From: Anadara kagoshimensis
Lineage: Eukaryota; Mollusca; Bivalvia; Arcoida; Arcidae
Assembly: GCA_021292105.1 (NCBI GenBank)
Contig: CM037861.1
Coordinates: 53,160,920-53,224,919 of the forward strand
Reading direction: 5' to 3'
Length of the DNA stretch: 64,000 nucleotides
Each line of letters opens with the position of its first letter. Positions within the stretch are counted from its first letter, which is position 1. This document shows positions 12,801 through 21,494 of this stretch, piece after piece. A model generated the notes under the pieces. It searched no databases, had not been told where the DNA came from, and worked only from the letters and a program-made list of their open reading frames with translations. The translations under genes were made by a program, and so were the position numbers.

Positions 12801-15800
12801 AGTATTGTGTATTTTCTTGATCAAACCCCACACATAGTCATATCCTGCCTTTGAGTATCATGTATTTTCTTGGTCAAACCTCACACATGGTCATATCCTG
12901 CCTTTGAGTATGTGTATTTTCTTGGTCAAACCCACACATAGTCATATCCTGCCTATGAGTATCATGTATTTTCTTGGTCAAACCCCACACATGGTCATAT
13001 CCTGCCTATGAGTATGGTGTATTTTCTTGGTCAAACCACACACATAGTCATATCCTGCCTTGAGTATGTGTATTTTCTTGGTCAAACCACACATAGTCAT
13101 ATCCTGCCTTTGAGTATTGTGTATTTTCTTGGTCAAACCTCACACATAGTCATATCCTGCCTTTGAGTATGTGTATTTTCTTGGTCAAACCTCACACATG
13201 GTCATATCCTGCCTTTGAGTATTGTGTATTTTCTTGGTCAAACCTCACACATGGTCATATTCTGCCTATGAGTATCATGTATTTTCTTGGTCAAACCTCC
13301 TGCCTATGAGTATGGTGTATTTTCTTGGTCAAACCACACACATAGTCATATCCTGCCTTTGAGTATTGTGTATTTTCTTGGTCAAACCCCACACATGGTC
13401 ATATCCTGCCTATGAGTATCGTGTATTTTCTTAGTCAAACCTCTCACATAGTCATATCCTGCCTGTGTATTCTGTTGTTTTGAGAAACTACTACAATTAC
13501 AAAATTGAAAAAATTTAGACATATGACACATCATATTAAAAACAAATTTAAAATGTCATCCCCTTTCTCATATCCCATTTCAAAACAGGTGACATCGGAT
13601 ATAGTCACATATGTGATAAACTCTTGTTTTGACTTATTTTGTTCTTGCAGCTGAAAAAACAGTTTTCTTTGCATAATAAATCATATTCTTACTTGGATCT
13701 AAATTTTAAGAGGTTTTGCCATTTTAATATTTTAACAAATAGATAGGTTCTTTAGCTTTGATCAACTACTGAAGCTGTCTACATTTTAAAATAAATGTGT
13801 ATACATGTGAAGATTAAATTACAATTTTACTTTATTTTACTGTTGCAGTTCTTTTTACCTAATTTCCCATCAAGAATAGAATTTGGATATTCATCTGGTG
13901 GTCAAATGTCTAGGATTGCTGATGTAGAATTTAAAACGCATCGACAAGCTGTAGAAGCCCTTAAAAGAAACAACAGTTTTATGTGTAAGTCCAGAGTAAT
14001 CTCTTATATTTGTACCGGTATTAGAATGGCAAATTTCACTGAACTCCTTGATGATTGTATTTATATAATGTTTTAGCTTGCCTGTTTGAAGTACAGGACA
14101 GTTTTTTTCATGTGCACTAACTATATTGGTTATAATGAATGTGTTTAATTTTGAAGTATTTTTAGGTCTCCTGAGCCAAAGGCAAAGGCTTGTTGTTTGT
14201 TTGTCGCTGTGCATTGTAAATTGTGTGGCGTAAACGGTTTAGTATTTTTAACTTCTTCTCCAAAACCAGTAAGCCAGTTGTGGAAAAACTTGATATCGGG
14301 AGTTCCTTGGGCCTTTTTAAGTTTGCAAAATTTGTTGATCTTGACTGCATTCAAGGTCATTGTGGCCTATAGTAACAAAACCTATTCATGAACCCATTGT
14401 CCTATGACCTTTAAACTTCATATAGTGTAAAAGTGGTTATTTTTGCGATGGGGAAATTTTCGCTATTTTTCGCAAATAAAAAAAATCGCGAAAATTACCT
14501 CCTCGTGAATATTTCAACAAAACCCAAGTACACTATAGCATGCTACTTACCTCATCAGAAGCATGAAGACTACATTTGCTGCTCTCATATTAATAATCCA
14601 ATATTTGTTATATTGATAAAATACCTCGCTAAATACAATTAAACTTATTTTATTTTATTCAAAACTCAAATGACTATAAAAAACACATCTTATCCGGGTT
14701 ACTAAGTGTAACTTTGACCTAGTCCTTGTACACCTTGACCTGTGAATTATAATAACTAGTAATCGTTACAGAAACAACTTTAATTATCCGCTGGGTGTTT
14801 AATGCCAGCTGAATGGAAATCACCAAATTATCTACAATTACCGGTCTATATACAACACAATTAGTGTAACTTTGACCTTGTCCCAGTTAAAAATGACTAT
14901 GTACACCTTGACCTGTGAATTATAATTAACCGTTAAAGGGGAGTCCATGGTAGGAATACCGACCTAAAATGATTAATGGCTTTCTGTCAGATGACAAGAG
15001 GGTGAAGCTAATAATAGCAACACATTGTGTTTGTAAACATTAAGCACATGGGTACACAGACCAATATAAAGGGGTATTCAGATACAGAGCAAGTACTGTG
15101 AATGGTCTTATTATATAGCATGATAAAATAAAACAGTGAAATTAAAACTTTTGAAGCAAAATAAAAATAAGTTTTCAAATTCAATTTATTTTAATTGCAC
15201 TAATTGAAGTGATTTATATCCATAAAATAAATAAAACATGTTACCTATTTAAGGAAAAGTTTTGCCTTCTAGCTGTGGATTGTATACATTGGAATTTTTT
15301 AAGATAAATAAATAAATAAATAAATAATTTGCATGAAAGTCCAAACTGTTTTATTTTTATCATTTCAAATGTTAAGTTTATTTTCAGAAGATGTCACATT
15401 TTTAAGTTCAGCTTGATATAATGCATATTTTCTAGTGTCATTTTAATAAAAATGTTTACCAGAATATATTTCCTTCATACTATTAATAATTATATTCTGA
15501 TTTTCTCAATTGCTTCTACCCTACATTTTTGCTGAATTCATTATTCAGAAACAGATGGATCACATATTATAATCTTTAATTTGTTGGTAATAACAATTAA
15601 GAGGATTTCATTTCTGTTTTCATTCCAACTGTTTATTTCAGTACCAATTGTAATCTTTTAGAAATTCATTTCCCTAGGTAAAACCACTTTCTAAACTTTG
15701 TAAATAGCAGTAAGAATGATTTATGTCCTCATTGTATGGGTAACACCAGCTGACCAGGTCAACATCCATTTTAGGCGGGGAAAACTATTGAATTGTCCAG

Positions 15801-18800
15801 TGTGTATTTGTAAAGTTTATTTGTCATTTATTTAAAAAAAATAATGGATTATATAGACTTTAGAAACAGAAGATAAGAAAGGAAACTAACTTATTCAATA
15901 AGTTATGTAATTTTTTAATGTACCATTTGTTGTTAAATAATTCAGTGTCAGGATTGGAATTTAATCATTTAGAAATTAAAATTGTGCGATCGAACAGAAT
16001 TTGATATGTTCTACAAGATATAGATTTGTGAAACTTAATGCCTTACCATAATCCAGTGATAATATACTATAGGAATGTTTAGGGATGATGTAGATGACAA
16101 AAACAATATTAAAGAAGTCAAGTTATTGTATACTCAGACAGTGGAACTTTGTCACAATAGTCATTGAATATACAATTAAAAAAGCAATGTTTTTATGCTG
16201 CTAAGGTACTGGACAGTCTAAAAACAGGTAATTTGAATGTGTGATGTCCAGGAATTTGTATTGAAAAATCACATCTTAATCAAATTCTAACTTAATTGTG
16301 CAAAACACAAACCATTGTTGATATCACTGCAAGGATGACAACGGTTTACTATCATAAATTATATAAATAATAACCATAAATGGATCTATACATAAAATTT
16401 GGATTTCTCATTGGTGAGTTGTTTATATACATATATTTGTATTATAAATTTAGTGTATTGATTCTGTTTTTAGTCAATCAGTTATTGTCTAGAAAGCACA
16501 TGGTGTTGTTTTGTTCACATGACCTAGTTGAAAGTTCACATATCCCATATATGGAATGGGTTTATTTGAATCATCTCCTGCTTCAAATGTTTACAGTGTG
16601 ATTACATTTTAATTACAGAATTTTCAAAAGTATTTTTTGTCATGATGTGCAACACATTCAGATGAGTTTGCATGCCAAAAATTGAAACTATGAAAAATTT
16701 TTGACAAAAGTTACTGAAAAAAATCTTGCCCTGTCATGAAAGGTGCAAGAAACTGCAACATTTTCAAATTAGGCTCCTCCCATTTCCTTTTATACTGCTG
16801 GCCCGGCTTTAAAGAAACAACTTTAATTGTCCGCTGGGTGTTTAATGCCAGCTGTGTGGAAAGCTTTGATCACAAAATCATGATCTTTTTCAAATTTTTG
16901 ATGTGTTTTAATAACCCATCTCGCATATAAAGGTTTCATATGTGAAGTTGACATATCTATTTCAGATAGATGAACATTTTTGGTCCAACCACTCTTTTTC
17001 TGACAAAGTTTGTCCTTAACTGAGTGCCAATTGAGGAATTCAGATTTTATTTCGTCTTTAATTTTTTTGTTAATAGTCTGGTTCAATGGTTGAAGTTTGT
17101 CAGTGCAGCCTGCTGGAACAAACACAACACGGATATTGGATGTTTTAAGTTTGTCTTAAACTTTCTCACTACGATGTGCGGCAAACACATCAAAAATGGC
17201 TAAACCTGCTTGATCACATTGTCCAAGAAATCCATCATAGTGTCCTCAATGCTCCAGTGATTAGGAGAATGAATAATGTCCCACTCAGTCGGAAATGTTA
17301 TTTTAGGATGGCATTGGTTTGTAATACCCTGGTATATGAGCTAAGGGGGTAACAGTTTACCAGACAACGTACAACTGAGAAGTGCTGTTATTTGAGGCTT
17401 GTCTCCAGATCCAACAAATGTTTTTTGTTTAGAACCCTGTTGTTCCATTGTCCATGAACATTGTGGAACCATATTTAACCCAGTCTGATCTCAGTTTATA
17501 ACTAAATTTGATGTAATTTTATTTTCAGTAATGACATTTTCTATATGTTTTAGAAATTCACTTTTCTTTATATCAAAATCCTCGGGAATATGCTTAATTC
17601 CTTTCGTTGTCGAATGCTTAGTAAAATTCATACCATCAAGGATAGATCTTGCCCATTCCCTAGTAAGACTAATGTGGCCCCCATTCTTGGATAACATGGC
17701 AACACCAAGACAACACCTCGGCCGATACTTAGAACTATATTGCTATTTATTACGCCACCTGCATATCTCAAATCTCTCGTATATCCCATAAGGTCAGAAT
17801 CCAGTTCATCGCCTAACAGTTTAGGCCCGCCACGTTCTTTAGGAGTAAGTTCAAATACATTATCTTCTTTGGATGCTTGTTTTTGTAAAATGTATGCAGC
17901 TTTGAACCCAAGTACTGTGCTTTCACTATTTTTTTCTGTAAAACAGTTGAATAATGCTATGCTGCTTTAACTATTAGTTTAGTACAATTTTGACATGTAA
18001 AGTTGATTATATTGCTTCTTTAAAAATTTTAAAATCAACTTGACATAGCACAAATAACATAGGAAATAGACTATGTGGAAGTAAAAAAATAAGGAAACGT
18101 AAAGAAAACCAATCAAGTAGGCTGTATTTGACTTGGTTAACAATTTAAGAGTTCATATTCTAATGATAAAATACAGATCTTAAAATGTTTCAGGATTGCA
18201 GCAATTTCTATAAAATGTGATAAATATTTTTATAAATTTCATCTTATTTCTGGAAAACTCATGGTAATTCTTCTGATAATTACATTAAGAAGTAAGGTGG
18301 AATCCATTACATAGTACAGTATATCCAAATGGCCATTATTATTTTGAAAGAATTAAAAATAATTCTAGCACACTATTCCAGATTTATTGGTTTATATAAT
18401 TAAACTTCTTTTTAAATTAATTTTGTATTACCTTTCTTTTGAATTAACTTATTGTCATACATTCGCTATGGGCAAATTGACGGGAATGATTTTACCCAAT
18501 GAAAGTGGGAGAATCCTCGTGACTTATCATGTAAAAAATATCAATGAAGCAGGTTTGGATATCTCAAACATGTTGATGTTTGCAAAATATTACTGCACTG
18601 CACTGCACTGATAAACACTTGCAATAGAAAAAATATAAACATACATCGACCTATACCAACGAGGACCTATCTTACCACTTGAACACTGAAATACTCCTTG
18701 CAGTTAACACAATTAACTTTTATCTAGACATTAAAGCATCTAACAAACTATTTATTTCTCGAACAGATAAAAGTCAAAGTAGTTCTTCAGTGAATCGATC

Positions 18801-19342
18801 TCAGATTTTTCAAGCCCTATACCATTACTTCCAGGGAAGTCACTTCCCTGTTTGTAAAAATTGGTTTTTTGTCAGAAATTTTGCAAACTCAATTTTGGCC
18901 AATGACTGTATTTCCTGTTTCTATGTGAAAAGTTAAGAGAGATTCAAAAGAAAGAAACCCTGACTTATAGGAATGGAGTGGTAAACAGTTTTGTCCTTCC
19001 CAAACAAATGTGCTGTACAGTAAAACATGAATATAACGAACACGCTTACAACGAATACATGCATAGTACGAAGTCAAATATTGGGCCCGACTGTCCTCTA
19101 TATATGTCTATTGATAACAATATAATGAAGTCGCTCAATAACGAAGCTCAAAAAAGAGTACCCAGGGCTTTGTTATAAACGTGATTTTCTGTATTTTATA
19201 CATGTATTTAAAATCATCAAGCTTAGTTTAGCTCTAATTGTGTTGTATATTTTCAGTTACTCACCCAATTAAGTTGTCCTTGATGGATGAAAGTAGTACA
19301 GATAGTGAAAACACGGTAAAAAATAATGGTGACAAATCTTGA
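3702..19342 (+). CDS. hnRNP H/F- or GRSF1-like RNA-binding protein, 3' part of the gene (five exons)
   Basis: Coding exons are 3702-3822, 4315-4400, 5094-5191, 13849-13984 and 19257-19342. All four introns are GT-AG, and the phases agree at every junction (2, 1, 0, 1). The product begins inside one quasi-RRM (AYVQFESQEIADRALKKHQ, then a YIQIYRSS strand), has a short linker, then a full next quasi-RRM: HWVRMENLPYYVV, FFLPNFPSRIEF, ADVEFKTHRQAVEAL and a last strand HPIKLSLM. It stops soon after, at 19340-19342. From family knowledge, hnRNP H/F and GRSF1 proteins carry such domains in tandem and bind G-rich RNA, acting in splicing or RNA processing. The order and wording of the blocks fit the second and third domains. 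No glycine-rich tail follows, which is closer to GRSF1; the assignment between these relatives is inference. The 5' exons are missing from what I can read. Confidence 0.82.
4315..4400 (+). CDS. Exon: last strand of the quasi-RRM and linker
   Basis: Acceptor AAAAAG, donor CAG|GTAATT. The frame gives YIQIYRSSLKHMEDVAEN, the family's usual RYIEIFxSS strand followed by an acidic linker. Confidence 0.75.
5094..5191 (+). CDS. Exon: linker and start of the last quasi-RRM
   Basis: Acceptor TTTTTATAG, donor AAG|GTAATT. Serine-rich linker, then HWVRMENLPYYVVDSHITK, the first strand and first helix of the last domain. It ends in phase 0. Confidence 0.8.
5440..5915. repeat. Dispersed repeat, copy 2 (see 2970-3460)
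   Basis: Same block order as the first copy, from AAGGTCATGTGAGCTTATGG to the TCAAGGTCA-rich end. It lies just inside the intron, 250 bp after an exon. Confidence 0.6.
5940..6830. repeat. Degenerate tandem repeat, about 100-145 bp period
   Basis: At least six copies of a block holding AGAATATTGTAGGTATTGGC, an AATCATTTTGAT part, GGTTCAAAGGTCAAGGTCAC and GAATACTGAAATGGTTAATT. It belongs to the family at 1052-1450. The open frame at 5991-6260 lies inside and is not a gene. Confidence 0.6.
7817..7843. repeat. AC microsatellite
   Basis: A run of about 13 AC dinucleotides. It explains the Cys/Val-rich and His/Thr-rich open frames around it. Confidence 0.85.
8091..8300 (-). repeat. SINE copy lacking its tRNA head
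   Basis: Matches the tail and body of the fuller copy at 53143-53481: GTTCCAGTCAAGAATATTTC, GAGACGTCGCCAGCTATTGG, CGAAGGTGCAGACATTTTGCC, CAGCAGGGTTCTTTAGGGTG. It breaks off at 8300, where a TTATAATAATAATAACTTTA sequence begins. Confidence 0.75.
8301..8450 (-). repeat. Possible 3' end of a LINE, antisense
   Basis: Read on the minus strand, the segment ends in AATAAAGTTATTATTATTA, like the polyadenylation signal and short tandem tail of a non-LTR element. No coding part is attached. This is a weak call. Confidence 0.3.
8510..8905. repeat. AT-rich inverted repeat with AAT/AAC triplet runs
   Basis: AACAACATTGACCT near 8566 is met in reverse complement by AGGTCAATGTTGTT near 8768, and both are flanked outward by ATT/AAT triplet runs. 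The right side continues as an AAC/AAT triplet run (8830-8905). The layout suggests a MITE-like foldback, but I could not fix its ends. Confidence 0.4.
8944..10475. repeat. Dispersed repeat with internal 169-bp tandem unit, split by an inserted element
   Basis: It starts near CGGGACGTATTATGTTACGG and ends near CTCGGCGGTGCTCTTGTTT. The block ATGGATTCAAATGAAATTTGG occurs at 9041, 9210 and 9379, exactly 169 bp apart. The same block, slightly changed, resumes after the inserted element at 10240. Open frames here are products of the repeat. Confidence 0.6.
9446..10210 (+). mobile_element. Non-autonomous inverted-repeat element (TAGGCGTAGGAG ends), copy 1
   Basis: The element begins TAGGCGTAGGAG and ends CTCCTACGCCTA. 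Both sides carry the direct repeat TGTATTCCA (9437-9445 and 10211-10219), a 9-bp target-site duplication if the ends are drawn symmetrically. The interior is GC-rich at the ends with long G and C runs, has an A run near 9560-9580 and codes for nothing recognisable. It sits in a copy of a 169-bp repeat whose uninterrupted copies nearby read TATTCC(G)TTCA, which supports the empty site. Relatives are at 44062-44678 and 46506-47281. Confidence 0.8.
10476..11491. repeat. Dispersed-repeat sequence before the satellite
   Basis: Blocks like CTCCTCCTACACA followed by an ATTCTTTTCAAACATTGCAGGC part occur near 11010 and 11175 and, changed, at 5345-5420. An open frame at 10438-10809 (123 codons) overlaps the end of the preceding repeat and has no recognised relative; I treat it as chance. 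Confidence 0.4.
11492..13464. repeat. 53-bp satellite array, about 37 copies
   Basis: The unit runs CCTGCCTATGAGTATTGTG, TATTTTCTTGGTCAAACC, TTACACATGGTCATAT. Variants alternate CTTGG/CTCAG and TATGAG/TTTGAG. Several units lack the CACATGGTCATAT part. As 53 is not a multiple of three, the open frame at 12449-12820 only cycles through three readings of the unit. The array lies wholly in the large intron and ends 385 bp before the next exon. Confidence 0.92.
13849..13984 (+). CDS. Exon: body of the last quasi-RRM
   Basis: Acceptor TTACTGTTGCAG, donor T|GTAAGT. The frame gives FFLPNFPSRIEFG, then ADVEFKTHRQAVEALKRN. The family's usual form is FFxPLxPxRVxxE then ADVEFxTHEEAVAAM. The fit is close and the start phase continues from 5191. 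Confidence 0.88.
14780..14820 (-). pseudogene. Fragment of a pogo-like transposase C-terminus
   Basis: The minus strand reads FHSAGIKHPADN and stop, nearly the same as the C-terminus of the longer pseudogene ending at 16823. The match fades upstream. It shows a second copy of the same transposon about 2 kb away. Confidence 0.6.
16823..17965 (-). pseudogene. Broken pogo/Tigger-like DDE transposase
   Basis: Read on the minus strand from about 17965: ALFNCFTEKNSESTVLGFKA, KERGGPKLLGDELDSDLMGY, AGGVINSNIV, then a frameshift near 17705, SKNGGHISLTREWARSILDG, DQTGLNMVPQCSWTMEQQGS, PTEWDIIHSPNHWSIEDTM, AIFDVFAAHR, then PAGCTDKLQPLNQTINKKIK and the end at 16823. This block order is that of the DDE_1 transposases of the Tc1/mariner-pogo group. 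The NxDQTG and IFD motifs would carry catalytic aspartates. Stops interrupt it (just before DQTG, in the LLPP-LIY segment and after HRSEKV), and compared with relatives about 25 residues are lacking between the DTMMDFLG and AIFD parts. It is therefore inactive. No terminal repeats were identified. Confidence 0.85.
19018..19191. mobile_element. Mariner-like MITE
   Basis: TA at 19016-19017 and 19192-19193 flanks an element with imperfect inverted ends: CAGTAAAACATGAATATAAC on the left, and CAGAAAATCACGTTTATAAC as the reverse complement of the right. Length 174 bp, no coding. TA duplication and CAG ends fit Tc1/mariner-derived MITEs. It ends 65 bp before the terminal exon. Confidence 0.7.
19257..19342 (+). 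CDS. Terminal exon of the RNA-binding protein with stop codon
   Basis: Acceptor TATATTTTCAG. It completes a codon begun by one base at 13984 and reads THPIKLSLMDESSTDSENT, then a short hydrophilic end and TGA at 19340-19342. HPIKLSLM aligns with the last strand (HRYIELFLNS) of hnRNP H/F domains, so the exon finishes the fold. Only about 20 residues follow. Confidence 0.72.
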
Positions 19343-19376
19343 AGCAACGACAATATTGATGCTCATGAAGGTAAAG

Positions 19377-19377
<1 letters not shown>

Positions 19378-19421
<44 letters not shown>
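19378..19421. repeat. AC microsatellite in the likely 3' UTR
   Basis: A pure run of about 22 AC dinucleotides followed by CCCC, 35 bp after the stop codon at 19342, so probably within the transcript's 3' untranslated region. It explains the Cys/Val run in the minus-strand frame. Confidence 0.85.
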
Positions 19422-19422
<1 letters not shown>

Positions 19423-19739
19423 CAGTGAAATTAAAATAATTGGGGTCGTAGGGCCATTTAATAGGTCTAAAACCACACCAATGGGCATTTACTACATACA
19501 ATGTCTGTCCAGAAAATTTATAAGCACACTTATTTATTTCGAAATTTTAGTGTTGTCTTGTTTGCTTGGATTGTCATTTGCTGCCATTTTATTACCACCC
19601 AAGGATCTTCCAAGCCAATTTTTGTTTCAATTGACCAAGTACTTTCAGAGAAGATTTAGGCTGAAATACACCTTATTTTCATATTGTATAAATATTACAG
19701 AAACTATAATTATGGAAAAACATGTTACATATGTTTAAT

Positions 19740-20739
19740 NNNNNNNNNNNNNNNNNNNNNNNNNNNNNNNNNNNNNNNNNNNNNNNNNNNNNNNNNNNNN
19801 NNNNNNNNNNNNNNNNNNNNNNNNNNNNNNNNNNNNNNNNNNNNNNNNNNNNNNNNNNNNNNNNNNNNNNNNNNNNNNNNNNNNNNNNNNNNNNNNNNNN
19901 NNNNNNNNNNNNNNNNNNNNNNNNNNNNNNNNNNNNNNNNNNNNNNNNNNNNNNNNNNNNNNNNNNNNNNNNNNNNNNNNNNNNNNNNNNNNNNNNNNNN
20001 NNNNNNNNNNNNNNNNNNNNNNNNNNNNNNNNNNNNNNNNNNNNNNNNNNNNNNNNNNNNNNNNNNNNNNNNNNNNNNNNNNNNNNNNNNNNNNNNNNNN
20101 NNNNNNNNNNNNNNNNNNNNNNNNNNNNNNNNNNNNNNNNNNNNNNNNNNNNNNNNNNNNNNNNNNNNNNNNNNNNNNNNNNNNNNNNNNNNNNNNNNNN
20201 NNNNNNNNNNNNNNNNNNNNNNNNNNNNNNNNNNNNNNNNNNNNNNNNNNNNNNNNNNNNNNNNNNNNNNNNNNNNNNNNNNNNNNNNNNNNNNNNNNNN
20301 NNNNNNNNNNNNNNNNNNNNNNNNNNNNNNNNNNNNNNNNNNNNNNNNNNNNNNNNNNNNNNNNNNNNNNNNNNNNNNNNNNNNNNNNNNNNNNNNNNNN
20401 NNNNNNNNNNNNNNNNNNNNNNNNNNNNNNNNNNNNNNNNNNNNNNNNNNNNNNNNNNNNNNNNNNNNNNNNNNNNNNNNNNNNNNNNNNNNNNNNNNNN
20501 NNNNNNNNNNNNNNNNNNNNNNNNNNNNNNNNNNNNNNNNNNNNNNNNNNNNNNNNNNNNNNNNNNNNNNNNNNNNNNNNNNNNNNNNNNNNNNNNNNNN
20601 NNNNNNNNNNNNNNNNNNNNNNNNNNNNNNNNNNNNNNNNNNNNNNNNNNNNNNNNNNNNNNNNNNNNNNNNNNNNNNNNNNNNNNNNNNNNNNNNNNNN
20701 NNNNNNNNNNNNNNNNNNNNNNNNNNNNNNNNNNNNNNN
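19740..20739. other. Assembly gap, 1000 N
   Basis: Exactly 1000 undetermined bases, a size commonly used for gaps of unknown length. The right edge falls directly inside the 1.6-kb tandem array, so the array probably caused the break and its true length is unknown. Open frames across it are meaningless. Confidence 0.95.
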
Positions 20740-21315
20740 TTTTCATGGCACTATTCAACATCTTGGTCTCAGTAATAAGTGGTGACGGTCAGACACCCCT
20801 GAATGCAAAAGGCTGCGCCCAACGCTGTCGCCAACATCTGGTGCATCGTCGCACCCCTGAATGCATAAGACTGTGTCAAACCTTGTCACCACTGTGACAC
20901 GCCTGAATGCATAAGGTTGTGTCAATTTTTTTCGCCACAATTGACTCCTGAATGCATAAGGCTGTGCCCAAATCTTGTTCCCACTTACAAGCAAACAATG
21001 AAGAAACATGACTGCTTCATTCTTTATGAATTCATATGGTTACTTTCTCCAGGTGGGTCCATCTGTTGTCTTCATCTGTGCTGGTCCAGGGTCCATCTGT
21101 AGTCCTAATCCATTGGCGTCAGGTCCATCTGTTATCCTCTTGGTGCCGGGGTCCATCGTCCAGGTTCCTATGTAAAAGAAAAAGTTAAAATATGTGCATC
21201 TAATCTTATTATTAGATTGTTATTACCCAGTAGTGTAATAAACTTTTTTTAATTAAGGTATGTTCTACAGGACTTTCATCACATTGGATCCTTTTTTCCA
21301 ATCAACCTCTTAATA

Positions 21316-21494
21316 CAGTCAAACCGGTCTATAAAGGTCACATAAGGGAACCAGTAAGAGTGGCCTTTATGGGCAGGTGGCCCTTACATACAGGTTCAAA
21401 CAACATGAATAAAGAACCACTGGGATACAATTATACTGCTCTTTAAAAGCAGGTGGCCCTTTTAAAGAGGTGACATTTAAGACAGGTTTGTCTG
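21316..21494. mobile_element. MITE carried in every unit of the array (first copy given)
   Basis: CAGTCAAACCGGTC at the left and GACAGGTTTGTCTG at the right are near-perfect inverted ends with TA on both outer sides (21314-21315 and 21495-21496). Length 179 bp. The same element, with the same position in the unit, recurs in each full-length unit (for example from about 22907, 24893 and 26489), so it was inserted before the array amplified. Inner sequence repeats a GCAGGTGGCCCTT motif. Confidence 0.75.

Larger units (their letters stand above)
5192..13848. other. Large intron (8.66 kb) of the RNA-binding-protein gene
   Basis: The intron holds the second copy of a dispersed repeat (5440-5915), a TCAAGGTCA tandem set (5940-6830), a microsatellite, a SINE copy, AT-rich inverted sequence, a nested inverted-repeat element and the 53-bp satellite. 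Between about 6830 and 7800 I recognise nothing; the open frames there (7271-7558 minus, 7287-7472 plus) overlap each other and resemble no known protein. Confidence 0.7.
13985..19256. other. Last intron of the RNA-binding-protein gene (5.27 kb)
   Basis: AT-rich. It holds a small transposase fragment (14780-14820), a pogo-like pseudogene (16823-17965), a possible MITE rich in TTCGC/GCGAA (14440-14520), an AAAT microsatellite (about 15303-15328) and a MITE (19018-19191). I see nothing recognisable from about 14830 to 16800 or from 17970 to 19010. Confidence 0.6.

Noticed and set aside
12449-12820. A 123-codon frame with repeated SIVYFLGQT-like blocks
   Set aside because: It lies in the 53-bp satellite; the unit is not a multiple of three, so the frame survives only by indels between copies. 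It is also intronic.
19679-20897. Very long open frames across 19679-20897
   Set aside because: They consist almost only of the 1000 undetermined bases.
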